Source of the DNA: Peromyscus leucopus
Lineage: Eukaryota > Chordata > Mammalia > Rodentia > Cricetidae
Assembly: GCF_004664715.2 (NCBI RefSeq)
Contig: NC_051075.1
Span: forward strand, 90,929,709 to 90,993,708
Direction: 5' to 3'
Length of the DNA: 64,000 nt
The notes below the pieces were generated by a model. That model was not told the DNA's origin. It did not search any database and saw only the letters and a program-made list of their open reading frames with translations. The translations under genes were made by a program, and so were the position numbers. Of this stretch, positions 31,800 through 60,285 are shown piece by piece. Every line of letters starts with the position of its first letter. Within the stretch, counting starts at the first letter, position 1.

Positions 31800-32370
31800 T
31801 AACCAGGCGTTGGTGTAGTTAGAGTTTTCCTGCCTGGCCCACAGTCAGGACTAATCTTTGTCACCCGCCAGTCCCACAACCGCTCAGACCCAACCAAATA
31901 AACACAGAGACTTATATTGCTTACAAACTGTATGGCCGTGGCGGGCTTCTTGCTAACTGTTCTTATAACTTAAATTAATCCATTTCCATAAATCTATACC
32001 TTGCCACGTGGCTGGTGGCTTACCGGTGTCTTCACATGCTGCTGGTCATGGCGGCAGCTGTCAGTGTCTCTCTGCCTCAGCCTTCCGCTTCCCAGAATTC
32101 TCCTCTCTCCTTGTCCCACCTACTTCCTACCTGGCAACCTACTTCCTGCCTGGTCACTGGCCATCAGTGTTTTATTTATTGACCAATCAGAGCAACAGAT
32201 TTGACATACAGGCCATCCCACAGCACGTTGGTGGCACATGCCTTTAATCCTAGCACTTGGGAGGCAGAGGCAGGTGGATCTCTGTGAGTTCAAGGCCAGA
32301 CTGGTCTACAGAGCGAAATCCAGGACAGGCACCAAAACTACACAGAGAAACCATATCTCGAAAAACCAAA
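31800..32370 (+). mobile_element. B1 SINE split by the solo LTR
   Basis: 'aaccaggcgttgg' before the LTR and 'tggtggcacatgcc' after it restore a normal B1 head. The tail is oligo(A) at about 32369-32385. Confidence 0.85.
31814..32225 (-). mobile_element. Solo LTR, same family as the 13-16 kb ERV
   Basis: 412 bases, with a 6-base target duplication CGTTGG at 31808-31813 and 32226-32231 as in class II ERVs. It sits inside a plus-strand B1 whose head is at 31800-31813 and body at 32226-32370. Confidence 0.9.
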
Positions 32371-32424
32371 AAAAAAAAAAAAAAAAGAAGCCAAACATAA
32401 GAAATATTATATATCACCATTTAG

Positions 32425-32520
32425 CTGGGCATGGTGGCCCACAACTGTAATTCTAATCCTTGAAAGGCTGAGGCAGGAGGATTGCCATGAATTCAAGACC
32501 AGCCTGGGATACTATGATAG
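32425..32520 (+). mobile_element. Old B1 SINE, 3' truncated
   Basis: 'agctgggcatggtggcccac' and 'aagaccagcctgggatac'. Confidence 0.7.
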
Positions 32521-32524
32521 TTTT

Positions 32525-32850
32525 GAAAGAAAATGCTCCCCAAGGGGATTGGCACTATTAGGAGGTATGGCCTTATTGGAGAAAGTGTGTCACTGTGGGG
32601 GTGGGCTTTGAGGACTCTTTTTGCAAGCTTCACTCAGTGTGATAGTTGACTTCCTGTTGCCTACAAGATGTAGCACTCTCAGCTCCAGCACCATATCTGC
32701 CTGCATGCTGCCATGCTCCCTGCCATGATGATAATGGACTAACCTCTGAAACTGTAAGCAAGCCACCCTCAATTAAATGTTTCCTTTATAAGAGTTGCCA
32801 TGGTCATGGTGTCTCTTCACAGCAATAGTAAACCCCAAACTAAGACAAAC
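32525..32850 (+). repeat. Interspersed repeat of unnamed family, longest copy
   Basis: Runs from 'gaaagaaaatgctcccc' to 'ggtgtctcttcacagcaata'. Pieces of the same repeat occur at 13247-13321, 16146-16340 and 20210-20400. I recognise it as common in rodent DNA but cannot name it with certainty. Confidence 0.6.
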
Positions 32851-32892
32851 ACATAGCTTCTACCAAGGTAGCCCCACAAAAATGAGTACAGA

Positions 32893-33215
32893 CGGTCCAG
32901 CGAGATGGTTCATCAAGTAAAGGTGCTTGTACCGGAACCTACACAGTGAAAGGGGAGAACGGGCTCCAACAAGCTGTCTTTTGACCTGGGATGCTCTCGA
33001 GTGCACTTGCATGTGTATACACACACACACAAGACACATGGGAAGACCTGAGTTTTGATCACCAGAATCCATGCAAAAGCCAATATGGCAGTACAAGCCT
33101 GTCACCCCATCACTGGGGTGTAGGCAGTGGACTGGTAGATCCCCAGCTAGTCTATCTAGCCAAATCAATGAACTCCAGGTTAATGAGAGACCCTGTTTCA
33201 AAAAGAAGGTAGAGA
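32893..33215 (+). mobile_element. Old B4-type SINEs
   Basis: 'agcgagatggttcatcaagt' start; the second unit ends 'gagaccctgtttcaaaaaga'. Confidence 0.5.
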
Positions 33216-33262
33216 GCTATTGAAGCCAACACTCAATATCCACTTCTGGCTTCCACATATAT

Positions 33263-33330
33263 ATACACACACATATGCATATATGAATAGACATAGACAT
33301 ATCCACACACACACACACACACACACACAC
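33263..33330 (+). repeat. CA/TA microsatellites
   Basis: 'acatatatatacacacac' and about 15 CA units at 33306-33330. Confidence 0.85.
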
Positions 33331-33589
33331 TCATACAAAGTGAAACAAAACACACAAATGTGGAAGTAACTGTCTTGTTAAATAAGAAACACAGAGCCAA
33401 TGCAGAGATGAAAGCCCAAGAGGTGAGAGCTAAAAACCTTACCTTTCACTGCTGCTGCTGTCCTCTTCAGCCAAGAGACCTACATCTTGTGTATCTGTCT
33501 TTATATAGACTTTCTGTTCTGCCTTCTCATTGGTTGTAAACCCAACCACATGACCTCTCATCACTGCTTGTCTGTACAGACCTCCAGGT

Positions 33590-33715
33590 CTTCTATGGTT
33601 GGTATTGAGATTAAAGGTGTGTGTCTCTATGCTGGCTGTATCCTTGAACACACAGAGATCTGCCTAGCTCTGCCTCCTAAGAGCTGGGATTAAAGGCGTG
33701 CACCACCATTGCCCA
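33590..33715 (-). mobile_element. B1-related SINE with duplicated head
   Basis: 'gctgggattaaaggcgtgca' at 33684 and an earlier 'tgagattaaaggtgtgtgtc' at 33607. Confidence 0.75.
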
Positions 33716-33814
33716 GCTTCTGCTATGGCTTGCTATTAGCTCTGACCCCCAGGCAACTTTATTTATTAATATATGAATAAAATCACATTTCAGTACAAAT
33801 AAAATATCACCATA

Positions 33815-34122
33815 TATTGGCGAAATTATTAAGGCCACTCCACGTAGTTAAATGGAAGATTTATTTAGTGGGTAACTTACAAATGAAGGGATAGGTAGGT
33901 CGCGGGGTCTAGGGAAGGTGTATCGCAGTCCAGCGGTGTTCTCTGGAGCTCTGCTCGGTCAACCTCCACCATCTAGGGTCCAGGAACAGAAAGAGAGCTG
34001 GCCCATCTCGATCTCGGGTCTCCAGGGTCCTCCCTTGGCTCTGCCTTGTAGGCGTGACAGTTGCCGAAGCCTCAATGGGGGTTGGAACTTCCAGATCAAA
34101 GCTGGAATGGCTACCCACTACA
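33815..34122 (-). mobile_element. 3' LTR of the truncated provirus
   Basis: 308 bases from TGTAGTGGGTAGCC to TTTCGCCAATA, matching the solo LTR at 43423-43749 along its length, apart from an extra CT-repeat there. Confidence 0.85.
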
Positions 34123-34391
34123 TCTCCCCCTTTTTGTCTAAATAAGAAGGTTCTAACCTAATACAAGACTATATACAAAGGAATGATTATCAAATATTGT
34201 CCAGGAATAATGAGGGATAATGACCTAGATAAGATGGAACTACAACCAATGTGAACAATATCAAGCAAGAAGCACATACTAAAATCCAGAGAAGTATAGA
34301 ACATAGGTAAATGGCATGTTACAAAGATCATTCCAAAAGGTATCCTATCCTAAAGAACCTGAATCTAATACTTAATATGTTCTATCTAAGA

Positions 34392-34415
34392 TTATATATA
34401 CATATACATATACAT

Positions 34416-34467
<52 letters not shown>
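34392..34467 (+). repeat. TA-rich microsatellite in the truncated provirus
   Basis: 'tacata' units then about 20 TA units. Confidence 0.9.
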
Positions 34468-34470
<3 letters not shown>

Positions 34471-35269
34471 TGTAACTATAACTGCTAGTCTTCAATCCCA
34501 TCAAAGACCTGAGAAGGAATATAATGGTACCTGAGAAATGGAAGGTGGATGCAAGCAACTTTTGGGAATCTTGCAAGAGCAGACCAAGACAGCTGGCAGC
34601 CTGGACAGTCACCTAATGTTTCTCAGCATTATTTCTCAGCATATTTCCCCTTTTCTATTTTTTTTCTTTCTTTCTTTTTTCTTTTTTGGTTTTTTTTTTT
34701 GAGCCCCTTTTCTATTTTAATAAAAAGAAAAAAGGAAAAAAGTTATAACTAATATAAGAAAAACTATATACAAAAGTACAATAACTATATACCATATATA
34801 CAAGCAATAAATACCTAAACAATGTCTAATCCATTTGTATTTGACAAATTCATAGAAAATAATTTCATTATCTATCCTATTTTGGTAAGTCCAAAATGTA
34901 CCCAATTCACTTTCTATCCTAAATAATCTTCAACCATAACTAACTAATCTTCAACTATAACTAATCTTCAACTCCCTCAGAGACCCAAGAAGGAAATAAT
35001 ATTACCTAACAAAAATAAAACAGGAAGTGCATGCAAGCAACTTCCAAAAAATTTGTGAGTTAACAGAAACAGCCAGCTGCCTGGGCAGTCACCTGAGGTT
35101 TCTCCGCAGTGTTGGGGCATCATCTTCAGCCTATAGGCTTAGCGTATCTGACAGACTCATTTGTGAAGTAGGATGTACACAAGGTCAACAGTTCAACCTC
35201 ACATTGGGTGAGAGCAGTCCATGTACCAGAAACACCTGAATTCCACTAGTGTCATGCCATGATTCAGAA

Positions 35270-35446
35270 TTTTTTTTTGTTGTTGTTGTTTTTTGTTTTT
35301 TGTTTTTTGAGACAGGGTTTCTCTGTGTAGCTTTGCATCTTTCCTGGAACTCACTTTGGAAACCAGGCTGGCCTCGAACTCACAGGGATCCACCTGCCTC
35401 TGCCTCTGGAGTGCTGGGATTAAAGGTGTGAGCCACCACCATCCGG
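35270..35446 (-). mobile_element. B1 SINE inserted in the truncated provirus, with target duplication
   Basis: CATGATTCAG lies at 35258-35267 and again at 35447-35456; T-rich tail at 35270-35305. Confidence 0.92.
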
Positions 35447-37569
35447 CATGATTCAGGATTTTAAATTCTGGAAATTGTTGATGTTTTTTGAATTCAGCTG
35501 TCCATTCTTCTTGGCTATGTGTGTGTGTGGCTTCATCTCAGCATCCCATTCTTCTCCACATCCTTCTATTAAATGCCAGTCTACTATTGAGAGGTGTGAG
35601 CTTAGTTACTCTTCAAGAATAACTGTTTCAGCTGCTGTTCCATTGCACATCAGAAGCCATCGGCCCACTGCCTGTTCAGCTGCCTTCGAAGAAAAGGACA
35701 CTGTACCTTTTCCGGATTGTGAAGGCCACTTCAGGGATGGTGCCATATTGTCCTGGCCTCAGAGGATGCCTGTTGTTAAAGCCACAACCACACTTGTTTG
35801 GACAAGAATCAGTAGTCCTTTGTTTCATGTCCTGTCTGTCCTGTTTGTCAGCAGTTGATTCGAAGATACTTTGTTGTCCAGTGGCTAACTTTTGCCACAA
35901 TGAAGGTTAACTCCATATGCAGTTTCTTCAATGCCCCTAATTTCTCAGAAGTAGATTGGTACTGCCAGGAGCCAACATGTCTCATAGTCATAACAAAAAA
36001 GAAAAATGTTCTAAGTTATTAAAACATCTTAAATGCCATATTCTGTAGATGTCTGAAGGGTTTGAAGATGACCTGTCTATCTAAAATATATCTGCTCAAT
36101 CTTGAAAACATACCTAATATGACTACAAGTTCTATTGTAATGTCTAACTACTAACTTTCATTTCTTTATATCCTAATAGTTGGTAATAATAACATTCAAG
36201 AATCAGCAAATTGCATTACATTGTTAAATGAACTGTATAAATACAATATCTTGAACAAAATTAGAAATATACACATAGCATTTTCTAACAATATCAATTT
36301 CAATATATATAATTTGTATAAAATATAAAAAATCCAATCCAATGTAAAGTATTTAAAACTAGTAATTGTCTTTTTCCTTTTCTTTTTTTTTAAAACAAGA
36401 ACCTTAAATCTAATCTCCTTTGCTTAGCCCTTTTCCTAACCCTTAACAACAACTTGTGACCAACCCTCCTAAGCAATGAAAATTATCCCGGACCCAAACC
36501 CATAAAAAGACCAAAAAATACCACCCGCCCCACACCACCTCTTTGGGAATGTGGGTGTCATATTCTTAAAATTGCTTCCTGTTGGGTATGGGCAAAGGTA
36601 TCTTTATTCTGAAAAGAAAAATTTTAGGTTAATTGTCAAATTCTAGGAGAGGTAACTATATCCTTCATTATCCAGTCTGTGTATAATGCCAAAGTTCAGG
36701 GTTTATCTCAAGTCCTTATTCAAGTAGTCTTTGAGACTGGATCATCTCAGCTAGCCCTCTCAAAATTGCTCTGAGCACTTTGTAGTCTAAAGCTGATCTG
36801 TAGATGATGTTTGTCAACTTAGTGATATCATTATTGTCCACGTGGAATTTTGTTGTTGTGGGGCCCCATCATCTTCCTGGAGACTTCAGTTGATGTTAGG
36901 CCTGGCTGTGATTTCCTGCAGAAAACTGATAAGAGACTCGAACACAAAAACATATATAGGCAGCTAATTGAAGCCTTTTTTTCCAGAATTAGTTAGTACT
37001 CTATATGACCATTCATATCTTAACAAAGTTAAATATATATATATATATCTTGTAAATTTTAATATAAAATTCATACTTTAAGAAAAGTTTAAAGAATCAG
37101 AATAGAATCAAAGAGTTGAGATTAGTAATAGAATAGTCCCTTAATTAATTTGGCTTTTCTCCTGTCCCATAGTAGAAGATGTCTCTTTTCTTCTGGCATG
37201 ATACAGGGAGTTTGCATTTTCCTTTTAACAACATGTTTGAGTTTAAAGAAGGAGAGAGCCATTCTCCAACTCCAAAGTCAGCTTTAAATTTTAATTGAAC
37301 TGGGACTACAAGAAGACCAATAGTGTTAAATTTCTTTAGAGAAGAGCAGAAACAAACATTTAGGAAGACTTACAAAATTTTATAGATGATATTCCAATAG
37401 GCCATTTACTCTGTTTCCTGGGATAGATGATTTGTCCCTTTTCTTTCCACAAACCTCCACTCATCCCCTCCACAGTCATTTTCCCTGTAAGACAATGAAG
37501 ATGGAACAAAATAACTGGTAAGATAATAACATCAAATGATCTCAAATTACTTATTTTATGTAAGGACAA

Positions 37570-37665
37570 ATCAGAGGCTGAGGATGGGACTCAGCAGCAG
37601 GACGCCTGCCTAGTATGTATGAGGCTCTGTGTCTGATTCCTGGCACTGGTAACCACCGCCCTCTC
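37570..37665 (+). mobile_element. ID SINE
   Basis: 'gctgaggatgggactcagca' and 'gattcctggcactggta'. Confidence 0.7.
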
Positions 37666-37910
37666 CAAAAACAAGAAAGCTAATACGATTAAGACAGAGG
37701 CAATCCCTGAGTGCATAGATTGAAACTAGCCACTTGGGCAATGTGGCTGCTTCCTGGCCTATGGTAAGGTCTGAGTAGCAGGTCGGTTGGGGTCCAGATT
37801 CATGATGATTTTCAGTCCTTGATCTGCTTTATTTATGGGAAGGTCAGATAAGTTAGCGTAGGTTTGGAGACTGAATTGTATTGTGAGTCAGTGATTCCAT
37901 TTTACTATCT

Positions 37911-38735
37911 AGCCTCTCCATCTCTGCCCCCCCCAGCCTCTCCATCTCTGTCCCCACCCTTCTAGCCTCTCCATCTCCCCCCCCCAGCCTCTCCATCTCT
38001 TCCCCCCCAGCTTCTCCATCTCTGTCCCCCTCCCAGCCTCTCCATCTCTGTCCCCCCGAGCCTCTCCATCTCTGTCCCCCCCAGCCTCTCCATCTCTGTC
38101 CCCCCCAGCCTCTCCATCTCTGTCCCACCCCTCTAGCCTCTCCATCTCTGTCCCCCCCAGCCTCTCCATCTCTGTCCCCCCCCAGCCTCTCCATCTCTGT
38201 CCCCCCCAGCCTCTCCATCTCTGTCCCCCCCAGCCTCTCCATCTCTGTCCCCCCCCAGCCTCTCCATCTCTGTCCCCCCAGCCTCTCCATCTCTGCCCCC
38301 CCAGCCTCTCCATCTCTGTCCCACCCCTCTAGCCTCTCCATCTCTGTCCCCCCCAGCTTCTCCATCTCTGTCCCCTCCCAGCCTCTCCATCTCTGTCCCC
38401 CCCAGCCTCTCCATCTCTGTCCCCCCCAGCCTCTCCATCTCTGTCCCCGCCCCAGCCTCTCCATCTCTGTCCCCCCCCAGCCTCTCCATCTCTGTCCCCC
38501 CCCAGCCTCTCCATCTCTGTCCCCCCGCAGCCTCTCCATCTCTGTCCCCCCCAGCCTCTCCATCTCTGTCCCCACCAGCCTCTCCATCTCTGTGCCCCAC
38601 CAGCCTCTCCATCTCTGTCCCCCACCAGCCTCTCCATCTCTGTCCCCCCTTCTAGCCTCTCCATCTCTTCCCCCCCAGCCTCTCCATCTCTGTCCCCACC
38701 CCTCTAGACTCTCCATCTCTGTCCCCACCCCCTCT
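37911..38735. repeat. C-rich minisatellite, about 24-base unit, about 33 copies
   Basis: Unit is CAGCCTCTCCATCTCTGTCC plus a run of 3-7 C. Unit length varies by C-run length and by variants (CACCCCTCTAG, CTTCC, CTTC). The minus strand is regular G-run DNA. About 3.2 kb downstream of the DNAAF4 stop. Confidence 0.95.
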
Positions 38736-39769
38736 CAGTTGAGGTAGGGTCTGCACTCAGGGCCATGCTCAGATTCCAGGTGTGCCCAGCCACAGCCGGT
38801 GTGACACTTGGTCTCGTGTGGACATGGAGGGCTGAGTGAAAAGCACAGGCTTCTGTAGGTGTGCTCTTCACAGCAGAGGGAACATAGATTTACTGAAGAG
38901 CTCTGAGGGCGGGAGGGTCTTCAAGCGAGGAAGCCCTCCTGTGATTTTACCAGCGGTCAGTACTGTTTAGGGGCTCCTGAGCTCAGCTGTGTGACTGGCT
39001 CCCGGAGATGGGCCAGGACTCTGCAGGGACCTCTCAGCACACAGCTGTACCTTACTCGTAAGTGGCAGGATGCATCATGCTGCTAACTGGCAGACCAGCC
39101 AGGCTAGGCTAACAGCCGCTCTTGGTTGTCTTTTTTTTTTTTTTTTTTTTTAATTCTCTGGCTTATTTGATGATAGAAGAATACAGTTTGACTAGAAAAC
39201 TTCTCCTCGACAGTGTTGTGAAATATGATTGGTATTTGTATAATACAGTATTACAGAAAAAATGATGGGGGTTAGAGACCTAGCCTGCTCCTAGAGTGCT
39301 TGATTAGCCTGCAGGAGGCCCTGGGAAAGCCCTGTCTTCAGACTGAGAAAGAAGACAGAATTACAGGAGACCCCTGCTGTGGGCTGTGTTCCTGTTGTAG
39401 ACCCCAACAGGCCAGACTGAAAATCAAAGCAGAAACTGCTGTACCAAAGCTCCACTCCGTGGCCACTCAGAAACTCATCTGACAGGAGGGAAAGACCGTG
39501 GTTCCGAACCTGCCCCTCCCATTGGTGTGGTCGGGAAGCCTTCATTTTAGCCCCCACAAAGCAAGGGAGCTGAAGCGACCTGGGGTCCAGAATCAGTCAT
39601 TTCTGTTTTGTCTGTTCTCACCTTTCAAGGAAAATCCTCCTGTTGGACCACCTGATCTTGTTTCTTCCTTTCCCAGTTCTCTCTCAGCGCCCCCTGCCCA
39701 GCAGATTCTACTTTTGGAGTGAAGTGTTGCAAGATTCTAGAGTCACAAATAATCAAGACCTGTGAACTA

Positions 39770-39905
39770 AGCTGGGCGGGGGGACTCAGCACTAAGGAAG
39801 CTGAGGCAGGGCGATCGCCATGAGTTTGAGGCCAGCCTAGATTTATATAGTGAGTTCCAATCCAATCTGGACTGCAAAGTGAGACCCTGTCTCAAGGAAA
39901 AGAAA
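39770..39905 (+). mobile_element. B1 SINE
   Basis: 'gaggccagcctagatttata' and 'gagaccctgtctcaaggaaa'. Confidence 0.8.
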
Positions 39906-39951
39906 AAAGCCATCGGTAAACTAGCCAGGTAAAGTGTATAGTGGCACACAC

Positions 39952-40128
39952 TTTTTTTTGTTTGTTTGTTTTTGTTTTTGTTTTTGTTTTGTTTTTCAAG
40001 ACAAGTTTTTTCTCTATGTAACAGTCCTGGCACTCTCTCTGTAAACCAGGCTGGCCTCGAACTCACACAGATCCACCTGCCTCTGCCTTCTGAGTTGCTG
40101 GGATTAAAGGTGTGCGCCACCACCGCCC
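39952..40128 (-). mobile_element. B1 SINE with target duplication
   Basis: CACACACTTTTTT occurs before the tail (39947) and after the head (40132), so the insertion is datable and clean. Confidence 0.88.
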
Positions 40129-40149
40129 AGTGTCACACACTTTTTTATT

Positions 40150-40400
40150 TTCATTTTTCCCAGTTTTGTTTTGATTGTTTTGTGTTTTTTGCTTGTTTGT
40201 TTCTAAGACAGTCTCTAACACAGCCCAGGCTTGGCCTCAAACTTGTGAGGATCCTTCTGCCTCAGCCTCTCAAGCTTAGAGGTGTGAATCATACCCCACC
40301 CAATTCTTGGTTGTTATCCCAGTATTGGTAGTACTGAAACAGGAGGACCACCATGAGTTCTAGGCCAGCCTGAGCTACAAAGCAAGACTCTGTCTCAAAA
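40150..40400 (-). mobile_element. Old B1 (minus) followed by a B1 fragment (plus)
   Basis: 'ggcttggcctcaaacttgtg' at 40226; 'ctaggccagcctgagctac' at 40360. Confidence 0.65.
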
Positions 40401-40449
40401 CATCAAAATCTGCAAACTACATTTGTTTTAACTTTTGTTGGGATTAATT

Positions 40450-40885
40450 TTTTAAAATATTTATTTAGTGTGTGTGTGTGTGTGTGTGTACCATGTGAGT
40501 TTGTGCTCAGGGAGGCCAATAGGAGGAAGGCATCAGATCCTCTGAACTGGAGTTCCAAGTGGTTGTGAGACACCCAATGTGGGAGTTGGGAATTGAACTT
40601 GAGGCTTCTGGAGAAGCTGCACGTGTTCTTAACCACTAAGCTACCTCTCCTGCCCCTTGGTTGGTCTGCTGGTTTTTTTTTTTTTTTTTTTAAATATTTT
40701 TTTAAAGATTTATTAATTTATTATGTATACAGTATTCTGCCTGCATGTATCCTTGCAGGCCAGAAGAGGGCACCAGATCTCATTACAAGTGGTTGTGAGC
40801 CACCATGTGGTTGCTGGGAATTGAACTCAGGACCTCTGGAAGAGCAGTCGGTGCTCTCAACCACTGAGCCATCTCTCCAGCCCTT
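40450..40885 (-). mobile_element. B3 and B2 SINEs in tandem
   Basis: B3 about 40450-40657 with a GT repeat in its tail; B2 about 40695-40884 ('actgagccatctctccagcc'). Confidence 0.88.
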
Positions 40886-41029
40886 GTTTTGTTTTGTTTT
40901 AAGACTGCCCTGGAAGTAGGCACTTCGTTCTGTCTCTTACTGGGGAGGGCTGGGACTAAGGGCATACACAAGACCCTGCTCAGTTTTGTTCTCAAAAACA
41001 GTCTATAAATTTAAAATAAGGTTTTGGAA

Positions 41030-41240
41030 CTCGAGAGATGGCTCAGTGGTTAAGAGCACTGACTGCTCTTCCAGAGGATCTGGGTTCAATACCCAGCATT
41101 CACATGATAGTTCACAACTGTCTGTGACTCCAGTTCCAGGGGATCTGATGCCTCTGGCCTCTGCAGGTGCTGCATACACCAGTGGTGCACGTTCTTGCAG
41201 GCAAAGCACCCACAGACATAAAGTAAATAAAAATAGATAA
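41030..41240 (+). mobile_element. B2/B3-type SINE
   Basis: 'gagatggctcagtggttaag' and 'taactccagttccagggga'-like middle. Confidence 0.88.
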
Positions 41241-41259
41241 AAAGGTTTTCAAAGTAACT

Positions 41260-41400
41260 AGGTGCTTTGTTTTGTTTTTGCTGTTGTTGGTTTCTCCACT
41301 TTTTCTTGAGACAGTCTCACTGTGTATAGCCCAGGCTGGCCTGGAATTCTACATCCTTTTGCCCATCAGACCCAGGGATGGTATGCAACACAACACCACA
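41260..41400 (-). mobile_element. Old B1 SINE at the end of DNAAF4
   Basis: 'cccaggctggcctggaattc'. Confidence 0.65.
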
Positions 41401-41519
41401 CTCTAACTGGTCTAACCTCAAATAACAAACAGTATAAAGAAAAAATGGTCCTGTGTATCTGTAAATGACTAAAAACTGTCTAAATAGTATACCAAAGCCA
41501 GTCATAATGAAATACTACA

Positions 41520-41525
41520 TTTAAT
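41520..41525 (-). terminator. Dnaaf4: Candidate DNAAF4 poly(A) signal (ATTAAA)
   Basis: The minus strand reads ATTAAA about 400 bases after the stop. No AATAAA was seen nearer to the stop codon. An old B1 at 41.73-41.83 kb lies in the predicted 3' UTR. Confidence 0.4.
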
Positions 41526-41729
41526 ATAATAAAACCTTTGTAAGTACAATCTTTAAGTGGAAATTCTATTCTGTTGCGTCCTCAGTAGTATCCTGGAAAC
41601 CCCAGCAGCAGCAGCAGCTTAATTACAAGAGCAAGGAGAGTGGAGGACAGCGACATCGAAGGCCAAGCCCTCTGCCAAGACCGAGAATCAGAGCAGCCCG
41701 TCCTCTCTGTTCAGTTCTGTGCTGCGAAA

Positions 41730-41825
41730 CAGGGTCCCTGTGTAGCCCAGGCTGGCCGTAAACTCACAGAGCCCACCCGTTCTGCCTCCCAGTGCTGGGA
41801 TCAAAGGTGGTGAGACAGGCCACTC
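41730..41825 (-). mobile_element. B1 fragment in the DNAAF4 3' UTR
   Basis: 'cccaggctggccgtaaactc' and 'gtgctgggatcaaaggtg'. Confidence 0.75.
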
Positions 41826-41927
41826 CCGCCCTGGAGATGGTTCTTAGCACTGCCTTTCCGAAGGATCTCTAGCACTTCGCTCTTCACGCTGATGGAGCAC
41901 TACAGTGACTCCTGTGCCCAGCTGTCT

Positions 41928-59902
<17,975 letters not shown>

Positions 59903-59947
59903 GGCGAGACCCGGGAAGCCACCTCCCGTCGCTAAGAAGCCGGCTCG

Positions 59948-59960
59948 GTTGCTAGGAAAG
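59948..59960 (+). promoter_or_regulatory. Degenerate RFX X-box about 45 bases upstream of the DNAAF4 ATG
   Basis: GTTGCTAGGAAAG has a perfect left half-site, a 1-base spacer and one mismatch (final C) in the right half-site. RFX regulation of human DYX1C1 through X-boxes is established knowledge; that this is the same site is inference. Confidence 0.45.
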
Positions 59961-59981
59961 CCCGGCTCGCGGAGCTGCCAT

Positions 59982-59990
59982 CACTTCCGG
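59982..59990 (+). promoter_or_regulatory. ETS-family site
   Basis: CACTTCCGG, the GABPA/ELK type, about 80 bases upstream of the DNAAF4 ATG. Confidence 0.5.
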
Positions 59991-60010
59991 CCCTTCGGGC
60001 GCTGCCTGGT

Positions 60011-60019
60011 CCTTCCGGG
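60011..60019 (+). promoter_or_regulatory. Second ETS-like site
   Basis: CCTTCCGGG, 29 bases beyond the first and in the same orientation. Confidence 0.4.
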
Positions 60020-60149
60020 TCAGGGGTCCCGCGGGGCACCAGGCTCCCCGGCGTGCCTCGTGCGCTCCGGGCACTCTTGGGGCTGCAGCATCTGGATCCC
60101 AGCCGGAGGGAATGAGGAAGAAGTAGAGCCGCACATGCCCTTAAGACGG

Positions 60150-60285
60150 AGATGAGATGGTTCGGGGGTCAGGAGGATGCGCTGCTCTTCAGAGGGTCCC
60201 AGTTCGGTTCCCAAGCACCCGTGTTGGGCTGCTCACGAGCGCCTTTAGCTCACACGCTAACACGGGTGAATTAACTAAAAAATAA
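60150..60285 (+). mobile_element. Old B2 fragment beside the DNAAF4 island
   Basis: 'gagatgagatggttcggggg' and 'agttcggttcccaagcacc'. Confidence 0.7.

Larger units (their letters stand above)
33815..37560 (-). mobile_element. 5'-truncated provirus (3' LTR plus internal region)
   Basis: Third ERV family. The 3' LTR is 34122-33815; directly upstream on the minus strand is a polypurine tract AAAAAGGGGGAGA. About 3.4 kb of AT-rich internal sequence follows to the right, interrupted by a TA repeat and a B1. No PBS or 5' LTR was found, so the right limit is approximate. No viral protein was recognised. Parts near 36.5-36.75 kb resemble the internal DNA of the palindromic ERV. Confidence 0.6.
30110..41500. 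other. Intergenic region between PIERCE2 and the 3' end of DNAAF4
   Basis: No gene seen. It contains a probable old LTR (31.09-31.56 kb), a solo LTR within a B1 (31.8-32.2 kb), a truncated provirus (33.8-37.56 kb), a C-rich minisatellite (37.9-38.7 kb) and SINEs. 38.74-39.75 kb shows no clear repeat apart from a poly-T at 39130-39152 and an ID-like piece at about 39.27 kb. Confidence 0.7.

Noticed and set aside
35448..35858. 136-codon frame inside the truncated provirus
   Set aside because: Plus strand, antisense to the element; no domain or conserved motif recognised.
37853..38728. 291-codon open frame (GTEMERLGGQRWRGW-type repeats) on the minus strand
   Set aside because: It is translation of the C-rich minisatellite. 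All three minus frames are open, units shift frame with C-run length, and there is no start context or family.
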